Shown: positions 1 through 8,170, counted from the stretch's first letter. The stretch: DNA of 25,782 nucleotides from Cellvibrionaceae bacterium (GCA_021151525.1 JAGKXD010000060.1:1-25782), one strand, 5' to 3'. Notes: a model not told the origin generated them from the sequence alone. Numbers and translations are program-made.

Positions 1-1037
1 ATAAAAAAGTCTCCGGGGTGTATTCGATTCCTGTGTATGTTGAAGGTGAAAAAAATTTACCGGAATTGGTCGCCTGGTTGCGCGAGCAGGGCGCCGTCAT
101 TAAAACGGTGGAATCGGGTGCCTATCAGCAAGTTAAAGATAAAAAAATTGATTTCGCGCTGATTATTCCCGATGAAGCGCAGCAAAAACGAGTTAAGGGA
201 GAATCGGCTCCCGTTTGGTTGGTGTATGACGGAGCAAACCAAAAATTATCGTCCAGTATTGGCTTTGTGCGTTCGCAATTTTATATGTGGAGTTCGCGTG
301 TTGGCGCCATCAATTTAATGGCGCGCGGGCTTGCGCCGGATGTTGGTAGTCCGGTGATGTTGCGCGAAGATAATATTGCTGACGAACAAAAAATGAGTGT
401 CTATTTGTTGGCGAGTGTTCCTCTCACGTTGTTGTTGGCGGCATTTATTGGCAGCGTAGGTTTTTCAGCAGATATGACTGCGGGCGAGCGCGAGCGCCGT
501 TCTCTCGAATCGCTTTTAATCACGCCTGCTTCAACATTTAGTTTGTATCTGGGGAAATGGTTAACTTCAGTAACCCTGACAATTCTTATTCTACTTATGC
601 AGTTGGTGCTCATGGCTATTGCATTTCGCTTTTTGCCGTTTAACCAATTGGGTTTGCGGGTGGATGTAAATTACATAGATTTAATCAACGTCTTTTGGGT
701 GCTTGTTCCCGTTGTGTTTTTTGCAGTTGCCTTGCAGTTGAGTTTGTCTATCTTCGCCAAATCATTTAAAGATGCACAATCGTTAATTGCGGGCTTGGTG
801 TTTGTCCCCATGCTATTAAATTTTTACACCATGTTTAATCCCGGTGTGTTTTACGATTGGTGGCTGTGGGTGCCGGTGCTTGGTCAGGCGGTTGTTATCA
901 AAGAGATTTTATTGGGCGGAACTATAGCGGCTTTCGCGTTTTGGAAGTTTTGGTTGACGGGAGTGGTAATTACGGTTTTGGCGTTTTTGTTGGGCGTTAA
1001 ACAGTTGCGCAGGCCTAAAATAATTTATGGCGCATAA
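1..1037 (+). CDS. ABC-2 type transporter permease, NatB-like (5' end outside the window)
   Basis: This is the membrane-spanning permease of an ABC exporter of the NatB/YhaP-like ABC-2 family; the ATPase partner would normally be encoded just upstream. The reading frame is open to the first base of the window. The residues before the GTG at 18 (KKVSG) continue smoothly into SIPVYVEG, so the GTG is not the true start and the N-terminal anchor helix is missing. About 340 residues are visible: a periplasmic domain of roughly 120 residues, then several hydrophobic helices (near residues 125-150, 185-205, 225-250, 255-275, 280-300, 310-325). The segment ERERRSLESLLITPA after the first visible helix is the usual cytoplasmic loop of this family. 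The gene ends 13 nt before a hairpin terminator. The exported substrate cannot be told from sequence; sodium, drugs and peptides are all known for relatives. Confidence 0.88.
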   Translation, partial: KKVSGVYSIPVYVEGEKNLPELVAWLREQGAVIKTVESGAYQQVKDKKIDFALIIPDEAQQKRVKGESAPVWLVYDGANQKLSSSIGFVRSQFYMWSSRVGAINLMARGLAPDVGSPVMLREDNIADEQKMSVYLLASVPLTLLLAAFIGSVGFSADMTAGERERRSLESLLITPASTFSLYLGKWLTSVTLTILILLMQLVLMAIAFRFLPFNQLGLRVDVNYIDLINVFWVLVPVVFFAVALQLSLSIFAKSFKDAQSLIAGLVFVPMLLNFYTMFNPGVFYDWWLWVPVLGQAVVIKEILLGGTIAAFAFWKFWLTGVVITVLAFLLGVKQLRRPKIIYGA

Positions 1038-1050
1038 GTCTGATAAAAAT

Positions 1051-1072
1051 AAGCCCGCCAGTGAGCGGGCTT
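1051..1072. terminator. Bidirectional intrinsic terminator between convergent genes
   Basis: A perfect 8-bp stem (AAGCCCGC / GCGGGCTT) with a 6-nt loop lies between the permease stop and the convergent GST-like gene. It is followed by ACTTTTAT on the plus strand and by ATTTTTATC on the minus strand. It can therefore end both transcripts. Confidence 0.85.
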
Positions 1073-1079
1073 ACTTTTA

Positions 1080-1637
1080 TCAAGCTGGTGGTGCTGTATC
1101 CACAAAAGGTTGATAGTGATTTATTCCCGCTAAAAATTTTTGCAAATTCTCATGTGCATCTATATTGATACGTTTGCGAAATAATCCCCACGCTAAATAG
1201 CAGGCGAGGCGCAAGTGCACATCGTTATAGGGTGCTGTTTCCGGAAGTGGTAACTGATTTAATTCGGCAAGGCTAGATTCAATGCGTGCTGTTTGGCGGC
1301 GAGTGTACTCATAAGCTTGCAAGTCTACGCCATCGCGTTCCAAGAAAAATAAATTGGCAGTGGCATCCATGGCTGTATTCACCATGCAGAATTGGTTGAG
1401 TTCGTTAGTGCTGGCCAAATAGTTTTGGCCAGCTTTTTCACGCAGATATTTTAAAATGGCGATTGAGTCTGTTAAAAATACATCGCCATCTTCTAGGAAA
1501 GGCACTCTCTTTGTGGGCGATTGTACGGCTGAGCTTGCTTGGTCAGTTTCAATGAATTCACACGCGCAATTGGTTTCTAATAACACTATGCGACAGTGAC
1601 GAACAAACGGCGATGTATAGCTGCCATACAATTTCAT
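1080..1637 (-). CDS. Glutathione S-transferase-like protein
   Basis: A 185-residue cytoplasmic protein with the thioredoxin-fold N-terminal domain of the GST superfamily. It starts MKLYGSYTSPFVRHCRIVLLE, which carries the usual SPFVR segment. The cis-proline motif RVPFLEDG (residues 44-51) and the glutathione-contacting DS (57-58) of a GST fold follow. The C-terminal helical domain is short, since most bacterial GSTs have 200-220 residues. The start is supported by an AAAGG ribosome-binding site a few bases upstream. It lies 43 nt downstream of the NTF2-like gene on the same strand, so co-transcription is likely, and it ends at the shared terminator. Relatives conjugate glutathione or act as stringent-starvation-type regulators. 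The substrate is unknown. Confidence 0.88.
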   Translation of the reverse strand: MKLYGSYTSPFVRHCRIVLLETNCACEFIETDQASSAVQSPTKRVPFLEDGDVFLTDSIAILKYLREKAGQNYLASTNELNQFCMVNTAMDATANLFFLERDGVDLQAYEYTRRQTARIESSLAELNQLPLPETAPYNDVHLRLACYLAWGLFRKRINIDAHENLQKFLAGINHYQPFVDTAPPA

Positions 1638-1680
1638 AAAATACCTTTCTTAAAAAACGCATAAATAAATGGATTAAAAA

Positions 1681-2127
1681 CTAATGGTTTTTAAATGCTT
1701 GGCGAGCAAGTAGCTTCCAAGTGCCATGTTGTTTTTGCCAGATTAACATTACGCCAATATTTACATCACCTGCTTTGCCGTTGTCGTTAGTTGTGCCAAT
1801 TAGGTTGTGGCGAACTATGGCGATATCCTTGACGATTTGAATGGTTTGATCGCGTAACTCAATGGTTACAAAATCGGATTTACCACTGACAATTTTTTCG
1901 ATGAATGCAGCTTGGTCTTCTACATGTCCACCGGAATGCCCGTAATTGAGTTCGGTGGCGGTGAGTTCTTTCAGTTGTTGTGCATCTGCGCTAATCATTG
2001 CTGTGCGCAAGAGTTCTACACGTGCCTCAACTTGTTTTACGGCTTTGCTATCTACTTTTTCGGCTAAGGCTGGTTGCGTTAGGCCAAGAGTGAAGAGGCA
2101 TAGGGCGATTAAATATGTTGATTTCAT
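1681..2127 (-). CDS. Secreted NTF2-like (SnoaL/DUF4440-type) protein
   Basis: A 148-residue protein with a clear Sec signal peptide (positive MK, hydrophobic core, probable cleavage after ALA near residue 22). The mature part is about 125 residues and fits a single NTF2-like cone fold: a helical N-terminus (VEARVELLRTAMISADA), the segment LNYGHSGGHVED, and strands ending in MLIWQKQHGTWKLLARQAF. That last pattern, W.K..G.WK...RQ, is typical of DUF4440-type proteins. Members are ligand-binding or enzyme-like proteins, and no active site can be named here. The protein is predicted periplasmic. It is divergent from the 2488 gene across a 360-bp spacer and probably the first gene of a two-gene unit with the GST-like protein. 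Confidence 0.82.
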   Translation of the reverse strand: MKSTYLIALCLFTLGLTQPALAEKVDSKAVKQVEARVELLRTAMISADAQQLKELTATELNYGHSGGHVEDQAAFIEKIVSGKSDFVTIELRDQTIQIVKDIAIVRHNLIGTTNDNGKAGDVNIGVMLIWQKQHGTWKLLARQAFKNH

Positions 2128-2487
2128 GGTATGTGCTCGGTTGTTGGGTGATTATTTTACTGACCGAAAGACATTGCTGATTTTATATGTGCACATTTAA
2201 GCACTTATAGTGGGTATATATTTAGTTGTATAAAAAAACGTTTTAATAGCAACTGCCCCGAAATATACCACAAAAATAATGAAAGTCTTATTTTGCTTCA
2301 TTTTAGTTCTGTGAACAAAGGCATTTTTGCACCTTATTATCGAATATGATTTAGCGCTCTTTCAGCGGATATTCATATTCCAACTAGGTTTTTGACAAAG
2401 CAGAGATCAAGGGCAAAACTAACCCCAATGATGCGAAGTTTTCGAGCGCAAGTATGGCGCTAATTTAAGTGTTGCTAAGGAGGCTTT
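2128..2487. other. Divergent intergenic region, 360 bp
   Basis: This AT-rich spacer lies between two divergently transcribed genes and should hold both promoters. The clearest element is a TTGACA box at 2392-2397 on the plus strand; 17 nt further on is only a weak -10 (AAAACT, 2415-2420). A 10-bp palindrome, ATGTGCACAT, sits at 2187-2196 near the minus-strand gene. I find no open reading frame with a ribosome-binding site and no convincing hairpin. Confidence 0.5.
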
Positions 2488-2796
2488 ATGTTGGACCCAA
2501 TTCGCAATTTCAATGCTGACTTTGATGCAATTTTCGATGAGGTTGTGCAGTCGCCTAAGGAGGATGTGCGCGGCTCGCGAACGGCTCTGCCTACAGATGT
2601 TTATTACTATTTGAATGAGGTGCAGCGCCTTGCTTTACATAGCTTGGAAAATTTTGGTTGGCAGTTGGCATTTATTCGCAGGCCTCTATTTATTCCCCCT
2701 TTGGTTGTTGTTAAAAACTCCGAGCAATCTAAATTTGCAGTTTTGGAAGAAGATGGCAGCGTAAACCTGTCACCTTCGGTTAAATGGCGTCATTAA
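2488..2796 (+). CDS. Conserved hypothetical protein (102 residues)
   Basis: A small soluble protein with no signal peptide or membrane segment. The start is firm, because AAGGAGG lies 5-6 nt before the ATG. The N-terminus is acidic and probably flexible. The second half has a compact pattern: a helix (YYLNEVQRLALHSLENFGW), then strands FIRRPLFIPPLVVV and FAVLEEDGSVNLSP. I recall similar small proteins of unknown function in Pseudomonas and relatives, which share the FGW...RRPLF and EEDG pattern, but I cannot check this here. It appears monocistronic, with a strong terminator 149 nt past the stop. No function is assigned. Confidence 0.8.
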   Translation: MLDPIRNFNADFDAIFDEVVQSPKEDVRGSRTALPTDVYYYLNEVQRLALHSLENFGWQLAFIRRPLFIPPLVVVKNSEQSKFAVLEEDGSVNLSPSVKWRH

Positions 2797-2944
2797 AAGC
2801 TGAGGCTGGTTGATGTCACAGGGAACGCATGGATAATCAGGTTTATGGATGGGCACTATTTTCGTTGATGATTGGTCTGTTTGTTTGAAATTAGCTAGTG
2901 TGTGATTTAGATGTAATGGATGAAATTTGGAAACAGGTTTTATG

Positions 2945-2979
2945 GCCCCTGCTTAGCGGATGAGCGGGGGCTTTTTTTT
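2945..2979 (+). terminator. Intrinsic terminator with long T-tract
   Basis: A 9-bp stem (GCCCCTGCT / AGCGGGGGC, one G-U pair) with a 9-nt loop is followed directly by eight T. It ends the transcript of the upstream 102-residue gene after an unusually long 3' region of about 150 nt, or that of an unannotated small RNA inside that region. Confidence 0.88.
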
Positions 2980-3085
2980 GCGCCAATATTTTTTGAGTGA
3001 AATACTTATTCGATTTTTGCTATTCAGCTTTAATTCATTGCGGAAAAACTAGCATTAAAGCCGTAAAACCTTAAGGAGGTTTGCG

Positions 3086-3586
3086 GTGAAAAATAACATC
3101 TGGATTTTGCTTTTTTGTTTAATCTTAACTGCTTGTGGCGGCGAAGAAGCGGAGCGAAATTTTAATCCTGCACCGTCCTTGGTTGGCTTTGATATTGTCG
3201 ATAGCTACGGTGTTGATACCTGTTGTTCGATTAAGCCTTTAACCTTGGATCCTTATATCGATAATGGATTGTTTGATGTCTTCTGGAAAGTAAACAGCCT
3301 TTACGATTACCGCGTTAATATCCGCATTAACTCTACGACGGATGTTGCCAATTCTCTCTTGGTTTATTCTGATATTTGCGGTGCTGGCCGCGCTTGCGAT
3401 CAGGGCGGGAATGTCATTTGCGAATATACATCAGATTTTTATTTGTCGTGTAACAATGGTCGTCACCCCACAGATATTGCGGGTTTAATGAAGCGTGTTC
3501 CGCAAAATTTATATTTGATGTTGGAAATTTGTGATTTGAATTCGCCTTATTGCACTTATCAATATTATCCGGTTTCCATGCAGTAG
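3086..3586 (+). CDS. Cysteine-rich orphan lipoprotein
   Basis: A 166-residue predicted outer-membrane or periplasmic lipoprotein. The start is GTG, chosen because a near-perfect AAGGAGG sits 6 nt upstream. The signal ends in a lipobox LTAC with the lipidated cysteine at residue 17. The mature chain has eight further cysteines (in DTCCS, SDICG, RACDQ, VICEY, LSCNN, EICDL, PYCTY). These suggest up to four disulfides and a small, rigid secreted fold. I do not recognise a family. It follows a strong terminator, so it has its own promoter, and the next gene starts 56 nt downstream. Confidence 0.82.
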   Translation: MKNNIWILLFCLILTACGGEEAERNFNPAPSLVGFDIVDSYGVDTCCSIKPLTLDPYIDNGLFDVFWKVNSLYDYRVNIRINSTTDVANSLLVYSDICGAGRACDQGGNVICEYTSDFYLSCNNGRHPTDIAGLMKRVPQNLYLMLEICDLNSPYCTYQYYPVSMQ

Positions 3587-3642
3587 CCCTTAATGTTTTC
3601 TACAGGCATAATGCGCCTGAGTTTATTTTTTGTCGAAGCCTT

Positions 3643-4368
3643 ATGCCCTTATCGTTTCTGAAAAAGCCGGCCGCGACTGTGCCCTTTGCGTTTGAGTTGG
3701 TGCGTTCAGCACGCAGGCGCAGCATCAGCATTGAGATTGCAAAAGCGCAGGTTGTTGTGCGCGCACCTTATTTTGTTGCCAAGACTGATATTGAAAAATT
3801 TGTGCGTGAAAAATCGCTCTGGGTACAGCAAAAATTAGCGCAGCAGGAGCAGCAACTTTCTGACTTGCCAACTTATAATTTCGCCAATGGCAGTACGCTT
3901 CCCTATCTCGGTGGTGAATTAAGTTTGGTTGTGCATAAGCAGCGTGAAGCCGATGTGGTGCGCTACGGCGCGCAGCTGTTAGTGATTCTGACATCGCGCA
4001 GCCGTTTGGCGGATGAGCAGCAAACCAAGCGCTTGGTTTGCGAGTGGTATCAAGAGCAAGCCTTGGTCTTGCTGCAGGCGAAAACCGATGCAGCGGTTGC
4101 GCGTTTAGGTGTTAAGCATTCGGGAGTGACCATTAAGGCTACGCGTTCAAAATGGGGACATTGCACGGCGCAGGGTGCAATCCAATATAACTGGCAGATT
4201 CTGCTAGCCCCTGAGCCTATAGTCGATTATCTTGTCGCCCACGAAGTTAGCCACCTGTTGCATCACAACCATAGCCCAGCGTTCTGGGCGGTTGTTGCCA
4301 GCCTGTGCCCAGATTACAAAACACGTCGCGCCTGGCTAAAAGCTCACGGCATGCGGCTTATGTTTTAG
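3643..4368 (+). CDS. YgjP/SprT-like zinc metallopeptidase-domain protein (DUF45 type)
   Basis: A 241-residue cytoplasmic protein of the YgjP-like family (M48-related, old DUF45). The zinc site is complete: H200-E201-xx-H204 in AHEVSH, then H210 in NHSPAFW. The family's closing pattern CPDYKTRRAWLKAHG follows. A second conserved piece, RSKWGHCTAQGAIQYNW, is also typical. The frame is open back to 3550, but that would overlap the lipoprotein gene and add 31 residues unlike the family. The ATG at 3643 has GAAG 4 nt before it and gives the usual family length of about 230-240. Members are presumed metal-dependent proteases of unknown substrate. Confidence 0.92.
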   Translation: MPLSFLKKPAATVPFAFELVRSARRRSISIEIAKAQVVVRAPYFVAKTDIEKFVREKSLWVQQKLAQQEQQLSDLPTYNFANGSTLPYLGGELSLVVHKQREADVVRYGAQLLVILTSRSRLADEQQTKRLVCEWYQEQALVLLQAKTDAAVARLGVKHSGVTIKATRSKWGHCTAQGAIQYNWQILLAPEPIVDYLVAHEVSHLLHHNHSPAFWAVVASLCPDYKTRRAWLKAHGMRLMF

Positions 4369-4418
4369 GCCTCTTTACATTCTTTCTTATATTTTATTTA
4401 CCCTGCGGGAGATAGCCC

Positions 4419-4787
4419 ATGACCGAGCCATTGAGCGATAACGATTCTGAAAACTTCGACCGCTTTATTGTTGAAGCCATTGAGAATGGTTGTGTGTGGA
4501 GCTTACAAGGGCCGGAAGGATGGGCGCTGTGCGGTTCCGAGAAATATGAAAATACCGATGTAATGCCCTTTTGGTCGCAGGAAGAGTTTGCCCGTGTTCA
4601 CTGTCAGGAAGATTGGAAAGATTACGAGCCGGTAGCCATTGAGCTAGAAGAGTTTCTGGAAGATTGGCTTACAGGCATGCATGAAGATGTCATTCTGGCG
4701 GGTATTAACTGGGATGAAGAGCTAGAGGGTGTAGAAATTGAGCCACTGGATTTGCTAGAAGAGTTTGACCAAGAGCTGGACGACTAG
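4419..4787 (+). CDS. DUF2750 domain protein
   Basis: A very acidic 122-residue cytoplasmic protein matching the DUF2750 pattern. That pattern runs from a tryptophan-rich strand (VWSLQGPEGWALC) through a segment in which the protein is read as facing MPFWSQEEFARVH and a DWKDYEPVAIELEEFLEDWL block to an acidic tail. A GGGAGA ribosome-binding site lies about 7 nt before the ATG. It follows the YgjP-type gene by 50 nt on the same strand and may be co-transcribed with it. The convergent gene ends only 11 nt past its stop, with no visible hairpin between them. The function of DUF2750 is unknown. Confidence 0.85.
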   Translation: MTEPLSDNDSENFDRFIVEAIENGCVWSLQGPEGWALCGSEKYENTDVMPFWSQEEFARVHCQEDWKDYEPVAIELEEFLEDWLTGMHEDVILAGINWDEELEGVEIEPLDLLEEFDQELDD

Positions 4788-4798
4788 GTTAATGGGCA

Positions 4799-5143
4799 TT
4801 AGCGCCAGTTAGTTTCGTTGATGTCATCGCCAAAGAGATGGTCGTGCAGAATATCCACATGATTCTTTTTGGCGAAAATCTCTAGTTCCAGCATGGTATC
4901 GCACCAAGGTGAAAAAATTTGGCCAGTGGTGCGGTAGTCGCGGTTGGTAATAACGAAAGCGTTGCCAGTGGACAGCAAACGCTTGGAAATATGGCTAAAC
5001 GCCCGGCGTTGCACCTGCAATACCACCAAATCAAAGTCCATACACAAGCGCATTAACTGCGGATGGATGGAGTCTTTGCGGTTGGTAAAGCTAATCTCCC
5101 TGCTGCCGAGTACGTCATCTGATTTGAGTTTTGGATACGGCAT
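4799..5143 (-). CDS. Hypothetical protein (114 residues)
   Basis: A soluble basic protein with no signal peptide, membrane segment or motif that I recognise. The middle (MDFDLVVLQVQRRAFSHISKRLLS, from about residue 35) alternates strand-like and helix-like stretches. The C-terminus carries FAKKNHVDILHDHLFGDDIN. The ATG at 5143 is the first start after an in-frame stop. Its ribosome-binding site is poor: GGAGG lies about 19 nt upstream, too far to be ideal. It is convergent with the DUF2750 gene and divergent from the LEA2 lipoprotein. Frame integrity over 114 codons in an otherwise empty slot supports a real gene, but the function is unknown. Confidence 0.65.
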   Translation of the reverse strand: MPYPKLKSDDVLGSREISFTNRKDSIHPQLMRLCMDFDLVVLQVQRRAFSHISKRLLSTGNAFVITNRDYRTTGQIFSPWCDTMLELEIFAKKNHVDILHDHLFGDDINETNWR

Positions 5144-5283
5144 AATAAGTTCATCAAGTCTGGCCTCCGCCGGTTAATCTGCCTCCATGTATTCAATTAG
5201 GGCGCGGATTACACCACAAGGGGCGCTGTAGGGCGAGAGCTTTGAGTCACATTTTTCGTCATTTAAACCCTGCGGGATATTCT

Positions 5284-5757
5284 ATGAGCAAAACCCTGAG
5301 CTTATTGTGCTTGTGTTGTACCATTCTCTTTCTGACCGCTTGTGCAGCCATCAACCCTGTGCCCAAACACCCAGATGTTAAGTTGGCGGGTTTGCGCTTG
5401 TTGCCAGCTCAGGGTATTTTGCAGCGAGAGCTCGCTGTTGATCTGAATATCTTAAACCCTAATCGACAAGATTTAAGTGTGCGAGGTATCAGTTACAGCT
5501 TAGATATTGAATGCGTAAAATTGCTTTCTGGTGCTACCGATCAGGTTCCGGTGCTGAGGAGTATGCAAGAGACGCCTGTGACCTTGGTTGTCTCGGCCGA
5601 TCTAATATCGATCATGCGCCTGCTGGAACATTTCAGTCACAATGGCGTGGGCGATAAAGTGAATTATAATTTTTCTGCCGTTATAGATTTCAGCGCGTGG
5701 TTGCCGTCTATGCATGTGGATAGAAAGGGGGCCTTGCCCCTTGGCGGAAATAAATAG
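5284..5757 (+). CDS. LEA2/WHy-domain lipoprotein
   Basis: A 157-residue predicted outer-membrane lipoprotein with a short signal peptide ending in lipobox LTAC (cysteine at residue 20). The mature part is one LEA type 2 (LEA14/WHy) immunoglobulin-like beta sandwich: ELAVDLNILNPNRQDLSVRG is the signature strand with the N-P-N turn, followed by VTLVVSADL and NYNFSAVIDF. The upstream TTG at 5242 extends the frame, but it would put 14 extra residues before the signal sequence, so the ATG at 5284 is preferred. Bacterial members are small envelope proteins linked to desiccation or stress in some species; the role here is open. Its transcript ends in the terminator just before parC. Confidence 0.85.
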   Translation: MSKTLSLLCLCCTILFLTACAAINPVPKHPDVKLAGLRLLPAQGILQRELAVDLNILNPNRQDLSVRGISYSLDIECVKLLSGATDQVPVLRSMQETPVTLVVSADLISIMRLLEHFSHNGVGDKVNYNFSAVIDFSAWLPSMHVDRKGALPLGGNK

Positions 5758-5793
5758 AGCGCTGAAAATCATTAAACGACAATAAGCACTAAT

Positions 5794-5820
5794 AGTGGCG
5801 CTTTGCAGCAGCCACTTTTT
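5794..5820 (+). terminator. Intrinsic terminator or attenuator just upstream of parC
   Basis: The stem is AGTGGC-GCT paired with AGC-(bulged A)-GCCACT around a TTGC loop, followed by five T. It can end the LEA2 lipoprotein transcript. Only 22 nt remain before the parC start codon, and that stretch also holds the parC ribosome-binding site AGGAA. Confidence 0.75.
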
Positions 5821-5842
5821 CAAAGCCATAACAGGAAATTGA

Positions 5843-8101
5843 ATGAGCGAGTTAACAAGCCTCCCTGATGCAGATGAGCGCATCGCCTTAAAAGATTTTA
5901 GTGAAAAAGCCTACCTCGATTACTCCATGTACGTAATCCTCGACCGCGCCCTGCCACATATTGGCGATGGTCTTAAGCCCGTGCAGCGCCGTATTGTTTA
6001 CGCCATGAGCGAGTTGGGTTTAAAAGCGAGCGCCAAATACAAAAAATCGGCGCGTACCGTGGGCGACGTAATTGGTAAATTTCACCCGCACGGCGACTCA
6101 GCGTCTTATGAAGCCATGGTGTTAATGGCGCAGCCATTTTCTTATCGCTACACCTTGGTTGATGGTCAGGGGAACTGGGGTTCGCCGGATGACCCAAAAT
6201 CCTTCGCGGCCATGCGTTATACCGAATCGCGTTTAACCAAATACAGCGAAGTTTTGCTAGAAGAATTAGGTCAAGGCACGGTCGATTGGCAGCCCAACTT
6301 TGACGGTACTTTAGAAGAGCCTGCCGTGTTACCCGCGCGCGTCCCCAATGTTTTATTGAACGGAACAACCGGTATTGCGGTAGGTATGGCAACCGATATT
6401 CCGCCGCACAATTTGCGCGAAGTTGTAAATGCACTTGTGCATTTAATTGATAACCCGCAAGCCAGCGTAACCGATTTGTGTCAACACATTCTTGGTCCCG
6501 ATATGCCAACGGATGCGGAAATTATTTCGCCCCGTGAAGATCTCATCAAAATGTACGAAACCGGTCGCGGCAGCGTGCGCATGCGTGCGGTTTGGCAGAA
6601 AGATGAAGAGTCGGGCGATATCATTATTACCGCGCTTCCGCATCAAGTGAGCGGTGCCAAAATCCTTGAGCAAATTGCTGCACAAATGCAGGTGAAAAAG
6701 TTGCCCATGGTGGCGGATTTACGCGATGAATCTGACCACGAAAATCCAACGCGCTTAGTCATTATTCCGCGCTCAAATCGTGTTGATCTTGAACAGGTCA
6801 TGCAGCATTTATTTGCAACCACTGAATTAGAGCGTACCTATCGTGTCAATATGAACATGATTGGTATTGATGGCAAACCTGCTGTTAAACCGCTCAATAA
6901 AATTTTGGCTGAATGGTTGAGCTTCCGTACTGTCACTACACGTCGCCGCTTGCAATATCGCTTGGAAAAAGTAGAAGAGCGCTTGCTGCGTTTAGCGGCT
7001 TTGATGATTGTGTTTTTGAATGTGGATGAAGTGATTCGCATCATCCGCGAAGAAGAGCACCCCAAGCCAGTATTGATGGAGCGTTTCAATCTTGTTGAAA
7101 TGCAGGCGGAATATATTTTAGAAACCAAATTGCGCCAGTTGGCGCGTTTGGAAGAAATGAAAATCCGCGAAGAGCAAGAAGCGTTGATTAAAGAACGCGA
7201 TGGCCTGCAAAAAATTCTTGAATCTGCCGTGAAATTAAAAAATCTGGTGCGCAAAGAGTTGGTGCAAGTTGCGGAGCAATTTGGCGATGACCGTCGCTCA
7301 CCGATTGTTGCACGTGCAGAAGCACAAGCCTTAAGCGAAACTGAATTGTTGAGCGTTGATCCAATTACCGTAGTGATTTCGGATAAAGGTTGGATTCGCG
7401 CCGCTAAAGGCCACGACATTGATTCTGCCGGTTTAAGTTACAAAGCCGGCGACAGTTTGAAGTTCGCCTTGCACGGAAAGAGCAACCAACAAGTTATTTT
7501 ACTCGACTCTACTGGGCGCAGTTATTCATTGCCTGCGCACAACTTGCCATCTGCGCGTGGGCAAGGTGAACCTTTAACGGGGAAAATTTCGCCACCGAGC
7601 GGTGCAACTTTTGAAGGGGCATTAATGGGAGCAGATGATCAGCGCGTGTTATTAGCATCTGATGCGGGTTACGGTTTTGTTGCCAAGCTGGAAGATCTGG
7701 CAAGTAAAAATAAAGCAGGTAAAGCGATGCTCAGCTTGCCAGAAAATGCTCGTGTGTTGCCGCCACAATTTATTGCTGATCCGGCACAAGCATTGCTCGC
7801 TGCGGTGAGCAATGATGGTCGCCTGTTGGTATTCCCCGTCACCGAATTGCCAGAGTTGGCAAAAGGTAAGGGCAATAAAATTATGAACATTCCTTCCGCC
7901 AGAGCACAAACGCATGAAGAATTTGTGTTGGCGGTAAATGTGGTTAACCCCAACCAAATGCTGACGCTTTATTCGGGTAAACGTCACATTACTTTGAAGA
8001 TGTCTGACCTCGAACATTACAAAGGTGAGCGCGGTCGTCGCGGTAACAAATTACCGCGTGGTTTCCAAAAAGTAGATGCCGTAGAAGTGACAGATAAATA
8101 A
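5843..8101 (+). CDS. parC: DNA topoisomerase IV subunit A
   Basis: A 752-residue type IIA topoisomerase A subunit of full gammaproteobacterial ParC length. With ParE it decatenates daughter chromosomes and removes supercoils using ATP. The catalytic tyrosine is Y126 in AAMRYTESRL, corresponding to E. coli Y120. The quinolone-determining region HPHGDSASYEAMV has serine at 86 and glutamate at 90, the wild-type residues, so no target-site resistance is visible. The breakage-reunion domain fills about the first 500 residues, and the rest is a degenerate ParC-type C-terminal beta-pinwheel (for example VISDKGWIRAAKGHDI, GKRHITLKMSDLEHYKGERG). Its length and CTD match ParC rather than GyrA. An AGGAA site precedes the ATG. 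parE is not in the window. Confidence 0.98.
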   Translation: MSELTSLPDADERIALKDFSEKAYLDYSMYVILDRALPHIGDGLKPVQRRIVYAMSELGLKASAKYKKSARTVGDVIGKFHPHGDSASYEAMVLMAQPFSYRYTLVDGQGNWGSPDDPKSFAAMRYTESRLTKYSEVLLEELGQGTVDWQPNFDGTLEEPAVLPARVPNVLLNGTTGIAVGMATDIPPHNLREVVNALVHLIDNPQASVTDLCQHILGPDMPTDAEIISPREDLIKMYETGRGSVRMRAVWQKDEESGDIIITALPHQVSGAKILEQIAAQMQVKKLPMVADLRDESDHENPTRLVIIPRSNRVDLEQVMQHLFATTELERTYRVNMNMIGIDGKPAVKPLNKILAEWLSFRTVTTRRRLQYRLEKVEERLLRLAALMIVFLNVDEVIRIIREEEHPKPVLMERFNLVEMQAEYILETKLRQLARLEEMKIREEQEALIKERDGLQKILESAVKLKNLVRKELVQVAEQFGDDRRSPIVARAEAQALSETELLSVDPITVVISDKGWIRAAKGHDIDSAGLSYKAGDSLKFALHGKSNQQVILLDSTGRSYSLPAHNLPSARGQGEPLTGKISPPSGATFEGALMGADDQRVLLASDAGYGFVAKLEDLASKNKAGKAMLSLPENARVLPPQFIADPAQALLAAVSNDGRLLVFPVTELPELAKGKGNKIMNIPSARAQTHEEFVLAVNVVNPNQMLTLYSGKRHITLKMSDLEHYKGERGRRGNKLPRGFQKVDAVEVTDK

Positions 8102-8129
8102 AAAACGGTGGGCATTGCCCGCCGTTTTT
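8101..8129 (+). terminator. Intrinsic terminator after parC
   Basis: A stem of about 13 bp (AAAAACGGTGGGC / GCCCGCCGTTTTT, one G-U pair) with a 3-nt loop begins at the last base of the parC stop codon and ends in a run of five T. It separates parC from the PilZ operon. Confidence 0.9.
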
Positions 8130-8170
8130 GTTTGCAGAAAACATTCACAATAATTAATAAGGGTATGACT

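Noticed and set aside
2916..2963. 15-codon frame (MDEIWKQVLWPLLSG) running into the terminator, resembling a leader peptide with two tryptophans
   Set aside because: There is no ribosome-binding site, no competing antiterminator pairing that I can see, and the downstream gene is not biosynthetic. Chance is more likely.
3550..3642. N-terminal extension of the metallopeptidase gene
   Set aside because: It overlaps the lipoprotein gene and adds residues that do not fit the family. The ATG at 3643 gives the normal length.
6086..6128. Possible quinolone-resistance change in parC
   Set aside because: The key positions (serine 86, glutamate 90) are the wild-type residues.
6838..7419. 193-codon frame on the minus strand inside parC
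   Set aside because: It is antisense to a well-conserved part of ParC, is rich in Ser/Arg/Lys without domain pattern, and is best explained by codon bias of parC.
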